DNA from: JAFDZV01 sp966128725
GTDB taxonomy: Bacteria; Bacteroidota; Ignavibacteria; OLB7
Direction of reading: 5' to 3'
NCBI GenBank assembly: GCA_966128725.1
Contig: CBHYLN010000084.1
Coordinates: 1 to 22,738, forward strand
DNA length: 22,738 nucleotides
Under the pieces are notes generated by a model that saw only the letters and a program-made list of their open reading frames with translations, did no database searches and had not been told where the DNA came from. Positions 7,308 to 14,765 of the stretch are shown piece by piece (position 1 is the first letter of the stretch; each line of letters begins with the position of its first letter). Both the position numbers and the translations under genes were made by a program.

Positions 7308-7997
7308 TCACCTGGCGGCCACTACCGGCGATCGCACAAGCACCGAGTCGCGGACAAACTGACCGGAAAGCTGGCTGCCAAACCGCGCGGCACCGGATTC
7401 GGTGAAGTCCGCAAGAGTGTGAACCGCCATCCATGTGGTCCGCCCGGAAGCAACGTCGATCAGCGAAACTCCGTACCGCACAATCACGGTTTTCTCGGTA
7501 TATCCGCCCTGCGTCGTTTGCGTTACGGTTTCGGTCTCGGCCGATTTGCCAGTGGAATCGGGCGCGCCGTTGGCGGGATTCCGCTCGCGCTTCGTGGTTG
7601 TGGTCGAGGTCAGCGGCACTTGCCGTTCGTTCACCACAACGTTCTCAACGGTTAAACGAAGGTAGGCATCAACCCCGGACTTCGCAAGAACATCGCGCCG
7701 TTCGGCCTCGGTAAGAACACGGGTTGGGAACAACACGCCCGTGCTGGGAATGGCATCCATGCGTCGCCCACGAGTCTCGGCGACGATGGCGCGCTCGAGC
7801 GTTGCCCGCCATTGGAGATCGGCTGTATCAACTAACACCGCAACACGCCGAAATCTCACAGTGGCAAAGTCGGGATCCTTGAACGCGGTAATCGGTTCGG
7901 GCAGTTTCTCCTCGCGCACAACACCGGTACCGATACCACATCCGGCCAGAACAACCGCCAGCAGCAGTATCGCGGTAATCCATCCTCGAGTAATCAT
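7308..7997 (-). CDS. Lipoprotein of unknown function
   Basis: A 229-residue protein starting at ATG 7997, preceded by a GGGGGA ribosome site four bases upstream. Residues 1-20 are a lipoprotein signal (AILLLAVVLAGC, lipidated Cys20), so it is membrane-anchored in the envelope. The body has alternating strands and helices: FRRVAVLVDTADLQWRATLE, RVLTEAERRDVLAKSGVDAYLRLTV, a low-complexity Thr/Lys-rich insertion (about residues 140-165), then VIVRYGVSLIDVASGRTTWMAVHTL. This layout, with a sub-domain asking for activity by time-like repeats of beta-alpha units and a final 'property of the system' strand, resembles LpoB/CsgG-type lipoproteins. That is only an impression. The frame is open much further upstream, but that stretch lacks family-like content. 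Its position between the barrel and Omp28-like genes suggests a linked envelope role. Confidence 0.75.
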   Translation of the reverse strand: MITRGWITAILLLAVVLAGCGIGTGVVREEKLPEPITAFKDPDFATVRFRRVAVLVDTADLQWRATLERAIVAETRGRRMDAIPSTGVLFPTRVLTEAERRDVLAKSGVDAYLRLTVENVVVNERQVPLTSTTTTKRERNPANGAPDSTGKSAETETVTQTTQGGYTEKTVIVRYGVSLIDVASGRTTWMAVHTLADFTESGAARFGSQLSGQFVRDSVLVRSPVVAAR

Positions 7998-8031
7998 GAC
8001 ATCCCCCAACGTATCGTTGCTGAACCCCGCT

Positions 8032-8046
8032 CGGGCACCGTGCCCG
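8032..8046 (-). promoter_or_regulatory. Inverted repeat upstream of the lipoprotein gene
   Basis: CGGGCA (8032-8037) and TGCCCG (8041-8046) flank a 3-base spacer, 34 bases before the lipoprotein ATG. The same arms occur before the cytochrome lipoprotein gene (3502-3524). Operator or hairpin; function not known. Confidence 0.3.
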
Positions 8047-8101
8047 GCGGTAGTGCCCCAGATGACCCAACGGGCGGCATGTGCGTTTAACCCGACACAG
8101 C

Positions 8102-8131
8102 GCTCCCCATGGCCGATGGAGCATGGGGAGC
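8102..8131 (-). promoter_or_regulatory. Strong hairpin in the lipoprotein leader
   Basis: Perfect 10-base arms GCTCCCCATG (8102-8111) and CATGGGGAGC (8122-8131) enclose a 10-base loop. It lies between the presumed terminator at 8182-8216 and the lipoprotein gene. It could be a second terminator, a transcript stabiliser or an attenuator. Confidence 0.45.
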
Positions 8132-8181
8132 AGATCCTCTCCGGCCAGCGGAGCGCACGGCTGCCGATGCCCCTAACGGAA

Positions 8182-8216
8182 GCAGGCCGGCCTCCCATCT
8201 CTGGAAGCCGGCCTGC
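8182..8216 (-). terminator. Hairpin after the outer-membrane barrel gene
   Basis: GCAGGCCGGC (8182-8191) and GCCGGCCTGC (8207-8216) form a perfect 10-base stem with a 15-base loop, 28 bases past the stop codon of the 8245-9954 gene. There is no strong T-tract. Confidence 0.6.
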
Positions 8217-8244
8217 AAGCATAACCCGATATGTTCGGCGGCGC

Positions 8245-9954
8245 CTACAACTTGCTTGTAAGCGAAAGCCGGAAGCCACTGAACGGATTGATCAGCCGGC
8301 ATACGCCACCGGTGCAAACAACACCACCACGCTCGGCACCATACTGCAAGGCCAACGTATGGGCATCGCCAATACGGTACGTTCCGCCAATCACCGGCCA
8401 CAACCTGCGTCCGCCCTGTTCCTTATCGGTAGTGGTCCATTCCAGACGGGCGTTCACCGACCATGGTGAGCGTGCATACTCCAGCGTTAGCAATACGTTC
8501 TTGAATTTGCCTTCATATGGCGCGATGCCAAGCGAATCGTTGCCCAGCGTTGCCTTCTTGGAATCGTACACCTGCTGCAGCCCCAACCCGGCGTGCAGTT
8601 TATCCTGGCGGCTGAAATCGGTAAGCGACTCCAGCATCAACGTTGTGGCCTTATAGGTTTCCGAGGATGTCGCCGTTTCGCCGTTACCCTCTCCGTACAG
8701 CACGTTGTCCCTGCGCTGAAGACCAACGGCCAGCGTCAGATCGTCGTTCACCTCGTACTCACCGTGCAGATACATCTCCCAGAACGGGGAGTATCGAATA
8801 TCCTTCAGTTCGGGGAACGAGAGCGGCGCGGAGTTCACCCGATCATACTCGGTATGCTTTTCACCGCTGGAATCGGTGACCATGCGAGCCTGCCAGGCAT
8901 TGTGGCGGCTACCCGCGGTTGCCAGCAACGTGACGGTCATCCCGTCGGCCGGATACAGCAGGCCTTCGATCTGAAATCCAAGCTCGTCGCTGAAATCAAT
9001 AGCGTGAGGATTACGTGCAAGAAGCGTCTTGTCGTGCTCCGGAATCAGCGTGGGCGCATTCTGGAATGGGAGCGCTCGGGTGGAACGTGTGCCGGTCTGC
9101 TGTTCATTCGGCTCCACCAGATCAAAACGGTAGTTCTTGTATTCGGCGGTAAGGCCGAAGTCCTCGCCGGAATATCCGAACAACCCATAGGCACCGTAGC
9201 CATCGCGGGAGGAGGTTGTGCGGCTCCGCTCAACACTGTCGATCTGCGTGCGCTTGTCGGCCAGGTTCAGGTACGCCCGGAAGCCTTCGGTATTCAGGTT
9301 CACGTAGGCCTCGCGCAGGTAGGCATCAAACGCCCGCGTGAAGCCACCCGGGGTTTTCCGTCCGCTGGCCGCCAGGAACGATCCGCCAATCCCCAGCTCC
9401 GACGTGGGCCGAACCTCACCGGAGGCCCCGCGCAGCAGGTACTGCTCGGTGCGCGCGAAAGTGAGGATGTCGGTATAGTTCATGACGCCGCCGTATGCGC
9501 CGGCGGAGAAGGTTGGGCGTTCGTAGTCCAGCTTCACGCCTTCGGTCTGAGTATCAAAACCCAGCGGTCGGCTTTCAAATGTGTTCACCACCAGGCCACG
9601 ACCAACCAGGTTGTAGAACGTGCCGCCACGCACCCGCAGATTATCGCGGTGGAACTCGGCATAGTACTCCTTCAGGCCCAATGTGTCGCGACCGTACTCG
9701 CGGGGCTTGTCGGCCTGCAGGCGGAATCCGATCGTGAAATCGCTTACGTAGATACGCGAGTTGAACAGATTCTCCAGATACTCCTTGTGGATCTCCTGTT
9801 CCTGCTCGAATCGATCACCAACGCCATAACGGAATTCATTGGAAATCGAGTAGTCGATGCCGTTCTGCGCACGGGCCGAAAGCGGCGGCAGCAGGAAGGC
9901 GAGCAGAAGTGTCGGGATCAGCGTCCGGCACTGAAGGGCAAACGGTCTCTGCAC
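8245..9954 (-). CDS. Outer-membrane beta-barrel protein, DUF6029-like
   Basis: The 569-residue protein begins with a signal peptide (LIPTLLLAFLLPPLSARA) cleaved before Gln30. The rest is rich in alternating amphipathic strands and aromatic girdle residues, such as FTIGFRLQ, NLRVRGGTFYNLVGRGLV, EGFRAYLNLADKR, YEVNDDLTLAVGLQRRD, PVIGGTYRIGDAHTLALQYGAERGG and FRLSLTSKL. It reads as an outer-membrane barrel without a plug. I associate it with DUF6029 from general resemblance and from its place next to a TlpA-like gene; this needs a profile search. The start is GTG at 9954, because the signal peptide begins there and no better ATG is in frame. It has its own possible promoter (10010-10037) and terminator (8182-8216). 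Confidence 0.75.
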   Translation of the reverse strand: MQRPFALQCRTLIPTLLLAFLLPPLSARAQNGIDYSISNEFRYGVGDRFEQEQEIHKEYLENLFNSRIYVSDFTIGFRLQADKPREYGRDTLGLKEYYAEFHRDNLRVRGGTFYNLVGRGLVVNTFESRPLGFDTQTEGVKLDYERPTFSAGAYGGVMNYTDILTFARTEQYLLRGASGEVRPTSELGIGGSFLAASGRKTPGGFTRAFDAYLREAYVNLNTEGFRAYLNLADKRTQIDSVERSRTTSSRDGYGAYGLFGYSGEDFGLTAEYKNYRFDLVEPNEQQTGTRSTRALPFQNAPTLIPEHDKTLLARNPHAIDFSDELGFQIEGLLYPADGMTVTLLATAGSRHNAWQARMVTDSSGEKHTEYDRVNSAPLSFPELKDIRYSPFWEMYLHGEYEVNDDLTLAVGLQRRDNVLYGEGNGETATSSETYKATTLMLESLTDFSRQDKLHAGLGLQQVYDSKKATLGNDSLGIAPYEGKFKNVLLTLEYARSPWSVNARLEWTTTDKEQGGRRLWPVIGGTYRIGDAHTLALQYGAERGGVVCTGGVCRLINPFSGFRLSLTSKL

Positions 9955-10009
9955 GTTGATATCTCTTTTGGTTGACTGGGCTTGAAATGCAGCAAGCAGC
10001 GGAGCGGTG

Positions 10010-10037
10010 CAAAAGATACTAAGAACGCTCGAGGCAA
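10010..10037 (-). promoter_or_regulatory. Possible promoter of the barrel gene
   Basis: The minus strand shows GTTG (from 10038) and, after about 16 bases, TATCTTTTG (10018-10010). This is one inserted base away from TAnnTTTG, with near-normal Bacteroidetes -33/-7 spacing. It overlaps the edge of the preceding hairpin, about 56 bases before the GTG start. Confidence 0.35.
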
Positions 10038-10064
10038 CGGAAGCATTGCAGCATGCTTCCGTTG
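10035..10064 (-). terminator. Hairpin downstream of the TlpA-like gene
   Basis: Perfect 12-base arms CAACGGAAGCAT (10035-10046) and ATGCTTCCGTTG (10053-10064) enclose a 6-base loop, about 140 bases after the tlpA-like stop. This is the strongest simple hairpin in the window. No long T-run follows; the sequence reads CCTCGAGCGTTCTTAG. Nothing else is recognisable in the 250-base gap apart from the possible promoter. Confidence 0.6.
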
Positions 10065-10204
10065 TGGATCTGGCCGCGAGCTTCCACGAACATCGTGCTT
10101 GCTACATCACCGAAACAGAACACGCCGGGCCCACGGGAGTGAGCACCGGCGTTGAACGTTCGTCATATGGCCACACCGCTTTGCCGGCCGAGCAGCTCTC
10201 GCGG

Positions 10205-10714
10205 CTAGTTGCCCGGGGTAGCGTTGGCCAACTGCGTGAGCTCCTGCTCCATCTTCTCGGCGTCACCTTCAAGGTAGCCGTCGTGCTTGGAGTGCAGCGT
10301 GCCGTCGGCGTTAAAGATCAGCGTGTACGGCACGTTGTTCCCGTTCACCGCGCGAAACACCTCGCTGTTTGGATCGAGCAATACGGAGAACGTGTACCCC
10401 TGCGACTTGATATATGAGGCGACCTTTGCCATCGTCTTGGTGTTGTCGATCGAGATGGCGATGTAGGCGATCTTCTCCTTCAGCTTTTCGTAGATCGGCG
10501 CCATTGCCTTCATCTCCTCCTTGCATGGCTTGCACCACGTGGCCCAGAAGCTGACAACCGTCACCTTGCCCCGGCCCTTTTCGGCCACCGAGGTCTGCTC
10601 GCCGGACGGCGTTGCCAGCAGAGTGTTGAGCGTGGAGATATTCTGTGCCGATGCGGTAGCCGTAAATGCGGCGGCCAGGAGAACCACGGCCGTAAGAAGC
10701 GATCGAATGCTCAT
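10205..10714 (-). CDS. TlpA/ResA-like thioredoxin-family protein
   Basis: A 169-residue periplasmic thioredoxin-fold protein. The signal peptide ends ASA before Gln24. The active site is FWATWCKPCKEEM with Cys61 and Cys64. The fold continues through IAYIAISIDNTKTM, TFSVLLDPNSEVFRAV (the redoxin-type insertion) and cis-Pro129 in NNVPYTLIFNADG. WCxPC with the Asp-rich strand is typical of TlpA/ResA disulfide reductases, which reduce protein thiols in cytochrome or metallo-enzyme assembly. AAGGG lies six bases before ATG 10714. The gene sits 189 bases after the TonB-receptor stop and before the barrel gene, so it may serve that transport locus or cytochrome maturation. Confidence 0.9.
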   Translation of the reverse strand: MSIRSLLTAVVLLAAAFTATASAQNISTLNTLLATPSGEQTSVAEKGRGKVTVVSFWATWCKPCKEEMKAMAPIYEKLKEKIAYIAISIDNTKTMAKVASYIKSQGYTFSVLLDPNSEVFRAVNGNNVPYTLIFNADGTLHSKHDGYLEGDAEKMEQELTQLANATPGN

Positions 10715-10903
10715 GTTAAGCCCTTGCTATATAGTTCGTTGCCTGAGTTCCTTGCGCTTGAATGGCCGCAGCATGGCGGCACCTGAAGCGGTTAGTTTCC
10801 TGCGACCACGCCTGGTTTAACGGCGCCTGTATGCCACCAAGGATAGGGAGGTTGCCAGAGATACGCAACAGCTTCTCCGACGGGCGCAGGACCACGTTGG
10901 GCA

Positions 10904-13501
10904 CTAGAACGTGACACTGAGCCCAAGCGTCGGCAGGATCGGCAACATTCCAACATCGCGCTGCTTCAACGTGCCGTTCTGCTTATCCACGCTGAATGAA
11001 CGCGAGAGAATATTGCTGTGATTGTAGACGTTGATCACGTCCAGGTACAACGCCCAATCCAGATTCCACCATTTGGTGTACACCGTTGCCCGTATGTCCA
11101 GGCGATGGTAGGCCGGCAGCCGCGCCGAGTTGATATTCGCCACCCCGCCGCGATCGATCGAGAACAGTGCCTCGCCAAACACATTCGAGGCGACCGCCGG
11201 TTGCTTGACACCCGAGGTATCGGTATTCATCACAACCACGGGATAATACCCGATGGCCGGTGTATACGGGAAGCCGCTTCCGAACTGAAAACTGCTCCCA
11301 AGTTCCAGCCACGAGTTCGCCCGGTAGTTGAGCACCAGGTTCAGCGTATGGCGCTGATCGAAATTGAAGGGGAAGGTTATGCCATCGCGATAACGGTTCG
11401 CCCAGGCAAGCGAGTAGCCAATCCAGCCACTTAATGGCGAATTGCCCCGCGAGCCGATCTTCTGCAGCAGAATCTCCACCCCATATGCTTCGCCGGTTGC
11501 GTCGTTTACAGGGGTCGACGTCAGCGAATCGCCTACGGTGGCAACGGGCGTGCCCCATCCGGTAGCCAACCGTGTGTCGCCGCCCGGCACTGGTGAGCTG
11601 ACGTACCTGGTGCCAGTGAGCTTCTGCTGAACGATGAGATCGGAGAAGCGCTTGTAGTACGTCTCGGCCCGGATCTGCCATTCATCGTCCAACATGCGAT
11701 CCAGGCCCAGCACATAATGCGTGGCACGTTCCGCGCGCAAGTTGGCAACCTCGGGCGATGTCAGGTCAAAGTACGTTTGCCGGTCCAGCAGCTTTTCGTA
11801 GCCCGGGGACTGATAATAGATGCCAAAGGCAGCACGGAGGGTTGTGCGGTCATCAATCACATAAGAGGCGCTCAGGCGCGGCACAACGTAGGCCCGGTCG
11901 ATCAGTTTATAGTAGTCGAACCGCACACCCCCTTGCAGATACAGCCGCTCGCCGATGCCTATCCTGTCCTGCAGGAACGCATGTGCCCGGTAGTAGTCGA
12001 TCGATGACTCCAGACTGTCCGGGAACGCATTCCGCCCCTGTGCCTGGCGCAACGCCTGCAGCACCGTATCCGGCTTGGCGGAGAAAAGCACGGCGGTACG
12101 GATGAAGTCCGTGCCCGCACCAAATTCCACCACGTGCCCGCCCAGTTCCAGACTGGTTTCGTTGCGCACTGTGTACTTCCGGAAGTTGAACCCGGCATTG
12201 CCGTCGCTGATGCCAAGCGCTGGCGGGTTTTCGGCCGTGATACCGCGTACACGAAGCGAATCCTGGATAGGCTGAGGTAGTCCGCGGATCAACGCGGCAA
12301 CGCTATCGCGCGGCAGGTCGCCATATAACAACCGACTTCCACCCTCCCCGCCGAACTGGGTTTCCCCCTCGTTCTGATACCAGTTCACCAGAGTCTTGCT
12401 CAACACCCGCGCCGAGGGCGCAAAACGCCATGCAACACCTACAAGCGAGTTTGTAGAGTTGTCGTTGATACTGAACGAGTCTATCTGTGCTCTGTCGGCC
12501 CCGGACACCAGTTCGGTGGCATCCCTGCTGGTTATCGCGTTTACCACAAAGCTATGATCGGCCCACGGGCGCAGCACGGCCTTGAACTGTACATCACGAA
12601 AGTTGGGGAAGGCCACATCACCATCAACAAGCTTCGCCGAACGCGCTATTGGTCCCAGAATGAGATCGTAATACGTCCGACGCCCGGAAAGCAGCCAGCC
12701 GCCACGCATCCCACCCGGCAGCTCGCCCTCGAGGACAACGTTGGCATTGGTAGCCGAGGCATTGACTTTGCCGGCCACCGGCCCGCCTGTGCTGCCGCCC
12801 TCGCGATTCTGAACATCGAGCACCGCCGACAATCGATCGCCATACCGCGCCGGGAATCCCCCACTGATCAACGAGATTTCCGAAACCGTTTCGGGATTGA
12901 ACATCGAGACAAAGCCATACAGGCGGTACGGGTTGAACACCTCGATATCGTCAATGACAATCAGGTTCTGGTCGGGACCGGAGCCGCGCACCACCAACTG
13001 CGAACTGAAGTCATTGGGAGCAAGTATCCCCGGCAACGATCGGAGCGAGCGCATCACATCCTCGGCAGCGCCCGGCAGATACTTCACCTCGCGAGGATCA
13101 ATGCGCGTAACGCTGGTTCGTGTATCGCTGGCCGGCCGGCGCTTGCCATCGGCGCGCACAACCACCTCGCTTTGTGGAAGCACGCTGGCCAGAAGGATGA
13201 TCCGAACCGCGGCAACCTCGCGCGCACGCACGGTAACAGGGCCAGCCCAATCCGTATAGCCCAGGCTGCGTACTGTCAGCCGCTGCGCTCCTGCTGGAAC
13301 ATCCTGAATCGTAAACGTACCATCTCGCTTGCTCACCGCGCCAAGCGTGCCCCCCTCGATGCGAATCGTGGCGCCTGGAATGGGTTCGCCCCCTTCGGCA
13401 CGCACTACCCCGGTGATGCTCCCTGTGCCCGCGGAATTCTGCGCTTGCGCACCATGCACAAGCAATCCGCAGAGAACAAACAGCAGGGCAACATGGCGCA
13501 T
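10904..13501 (-). CDS. TonB-dependent receptor with carboxypeptidase-regulatory-like domain
   Basis: The 865-residue outer-membrane transporter is driven by TonB/ExbBD. Signal peptide MRHVALLFVLCGLLVHGAQA precedes Gln21. Residues about 27-105 form a carboxypeptidase-regulatory-like beta-sandwich (GSITGVVRAEGGEPIPGATI ... GTFTIQDVPAG). A plug follows (about 125-260; LRSLPGILAPNDFSSQLVVR, NLIVIDDIEVFNPYRL, SGGFPARYGDRLSAVLDV). The rest is a 22-strand-type barrel ending in Phe (LGLSVTF). No SusD gene is adjacent, so it is not a SusC/D pair. The substrate is not deducible, but TlpA-like and Omp28-like genes downstream hint at metal or redox cargo. An in-frame ATG at 13528 is also possible; 13501 gives the cleaner signal peptide. 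Confidence 0.93.
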   Translation of the reverse strand: MRHVALLFVLCGLLVHGAQAQNSAGTGSITGVVRAEGGEPIPGATIRIEGGTLGAVSKRDGTFTIQDVPAGAQRLTVRSLGYTDWAGPVTVRAREVAAVRIILLASVLPQSEVVVRADGKRRPASDTRTSVTRIDPREVKYLPGAAEDVMRSLRSLPGILAPNDFSSQLVVRGSGPDQNLIVIDDIEVFNPYRLYGFVSMFNPETVSEISLISGGFPARYGDRLSAVLDVQNREGGSTGGPVAGKVNASATNANVVLEGELPGGMRGGWLLSGRRTYYDLILGPIARSAKLVDGDVAFPNFRDVQFKAVLRPWADHSFVVNAITSRDATELVSGADRAQIDSFSINDNSTNSLVGVAWRFAPSARVLSKTLVNWYQNEGETQFGGEGGSRLLYGDLPRDSVAALIRGLPQPIQDSLRVRGITAENPPALGISDGNAGFNFRKYTVRNETSLELGGHVVEFGAGTDFIRTAVLFSAKPDTVLQALRQAQGRNAFPDSLESSIDYYRAHAFLQDRIGIGERLYLQGGVRFDYYKLIDRAYVVPRLSASYVIDDRTTLRAAFGIYYQSPGYEKLLDRQTYFDLTSPEVANLRAERATHYVLGLDRMLDDEWQIRAETYYKRFSDLIVQQKLTGTRYVSSPVPGGDTRLATGWGTPVATVGDSLTSTPVNDATGEAYGVEILLQKIGSRGNSPLSGWIGYSLAWANRYRDGITFPFNFDQRHTLNLVLNYRANSWLELGSSFQFGSGFPYTPAIGYYPVVVMNTDTSGVKQPAVASNVFGEALFSIDRGGVANINSARLPAYHRLDIRATVYTKWWNLDWALYLDVINVYNHSNILSRSFSVDKQNGTLKQRDVGMLPILPTLGLSVTF

Positions 13502-13703
13502 GATGCTCGTGGATCTATAACCTGTCATTGAGGGGAGTGTTCGGAACGGCACTGGAAGACCGCATCATTTGCGCCACCGTACGGACACACTGCGCTGTAT
13601 ATGGCATCGTCCTGATTGGCTGGCGTCGGTTGTAACGTAGCGACTTAAGTTGCCTGTTGTTCGACGAATCATCCCAGCGAACATTATGCCCCATATAGAA
13701 ACA

Positions 13704-13728
13704 GGCGGCTCTTACACGTAAGGCCGCC
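13704..13728 (-). terminator. Rho-independent terminator of the 13769-14599 gene
   Basis: GGCGGC (13704-13709) pairs with GCCGCC (13723-13728). Inner TTAC/GTAA pairing extends the stem. On the minus strand it is followed by TGTTTCTATATG, a T-rich run. It lies 40 bases after the stop codon and separates that gene from the TonB receptor. The gap 13502-13768 otherwise shows no gene and no clear promoter match. Confidence 0.75.
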
Positions 13729-13768
13729 CGTCTCGAATTTCGCTGATTCAACGGCGATGTGTTCGCAC

Positions 13769-14599
13769 CTACTGCGTCACGAATTGGGTCTGACCAATTA
13801 CCGCACCGCTGGGATCAACAATGCGTGCCATATACAGGCCGGCCGCCAGTCCCGCAAGCTCAACCGAAGCCTGAGTCTGGGGCTCGGCAACCACCATGCT
13901 TCGCACAATGCTGCCATGCAGATCGCTGATGGCAATTCGCGCGTTCGCCGGCATTGCGCCCTGCAACCGCAGCATGGAACCTGCCCGTACGGGGTTGGGG
14001 ACCGCAGCCAATGTGCCGACACCTGGTGTTGGCGTGCCGGGCACTGCGGCCGCACGTTCGTAGTTGTAGTAGGCCGTGAATCGCAACGTTCGTATAAACT
14101 CGTTCGGGATCAACACCGATCCACGCTCGGTAAATACTGCCCGGAAATTCGCGCCTGCCTGTGTGCTCTCGAACACAAGGGAATCGATACCACGAAGCAG
14201 CGGGAAGGGCAACGAGATCGTCACGTTCTGACCACGATACCGCTGAATGCGTATCAGGTACATCTGCGAGAAATGTTGTACCCCGTTATTCTTTACCGAA
14301 TCCGGAACGCCGCGAATGTCACGAACGTAGAAGTCCTCACTCCCATGCCCATCACTCTTCGCGAAGAACACATAGAACCCGTCCGGAGGAAAGAACGGTG
14401 GGATGATCTGCTCTCCCTTGGCGAAGTCGGTTGAGTCCGTATAGTCCGTTCCGAATCCATAGGCAAGACTCTGGCTGCCATCAGTGGCATCGTTGGTAGT
14501 GAAGACGATGTTGTCCGTCACTTCAACTTTACCCTGCGCATATGCAAGGCTACCGGCCACGACCATCGCCGCTATAGAAATCACCAGTGCTTTCATCAT
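13769..14599 (-). CDS. Secreted protein with T9SS sorting domain and PPxPP module
   Basis: A 276-residue exported protein. Signal peptide (MMKALVISIAAMVVAGSLAYA) precedes Gln. The central part holds SLAYGFGTDYTD ... GEQIIPPFFPPDGFYVFF, then DFYVRDIRG and LRFTAYYN, a module also seen in the 14766 and 21340 genes. A T9SS type A sorting domain closes the protein (AVPNPVRAGSMLRLQ ... ISDLHGSIVRSM ... LAAGLYMARIVD). It should be displayed on or released from the cell surface. The function of the central module is unknown. The frame is open to 14743, but GGTGA lies immediately before the tandem ATGATG (14599/14596), and the signal peptide begins there. The second ATG gives the better spacing. It is flanked by terminators on both sides, so it is probably monocistronic. 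Confidence 0.8.
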   Translation of the reverse strand: MMKALVISIAAMVVAGSLAYAQGKVEVTDNIVFTTNDATDGSQSLAYGFGTDYTDSTDFAKGEQIIPPFFPPDGFYVFFAKSDGHGSEDFYVRDIRGVPDSVKNNGVQHFSQMYLIRIQRYRGQNVTISLPFPLLRGIDSLVFESTQAGANFRAVFTERGSVLIPNEFIRTLRFTAYYNYERAAAVPGTPTPGVGTLAAVPNPVRAGSMLRLQGAMPANARIAISDLHGSIVRSMVVAEPQTQASVELAGLAAGLYMARIVDPSGAVIGQTQFVTQ

Positions 14600-14679
14600 G
14601 GTCACCAAATGGTTATGAATGAGCCCGATCGCCATCGATAGTGCTCGTACCTCACGCCCGATGTCGCCCGTTTTAACGA

Positions 14680-14714
14680 CGATGGGCAGGCCCTTGTTCA
14701 GGACCCGCCCATCG
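14680..14714 (-). terminator. Hairpin after the 14766-17777 gene
   Basis: CGATGGGC (14680-14687) and GCCCATCG (14707-14714) form a perfect 8-base stem, with two further GC pairs after a mismatch. It lies 51 bases past the stop. The minus strand continues GTCGTTAAAACGG, so the T-tract is poor. Confidence 0.6.
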
Positions 14715-14765
14715 TTTACGAATCGCTGGCTCGGTCGAATCAATCAACCGAATCAATCGGCATGA

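Noticed and set aside
8593..9975. A 460-codon plus-strand open frame opposite the barrel gene
   Set aside because: No signal or domain is visible, and the minus strand encodes a consistent exported barrel protein.
10716..10904. Small minus-strand open frame overlapping the TonB receptor stop codon by a GTG
   Set aside because: 62 codons, no ribosome site, no signal or hydrophobic segment, and no recognisable motif. It fills most of the intergenic gap by chance.
10904..13501. SusC-type member of a SusC/SusD glycan uptake pair
   Set aside because: No SusD-like lipoprotein follows. The next gene is a TlpA-like thioredoxin.
13515..13751. 78-codon minus-strand open frame upstream of the TonB receptor
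   Set aside because: Arg/Ser-rich product with no motif, running through the terminator-proximal leader.
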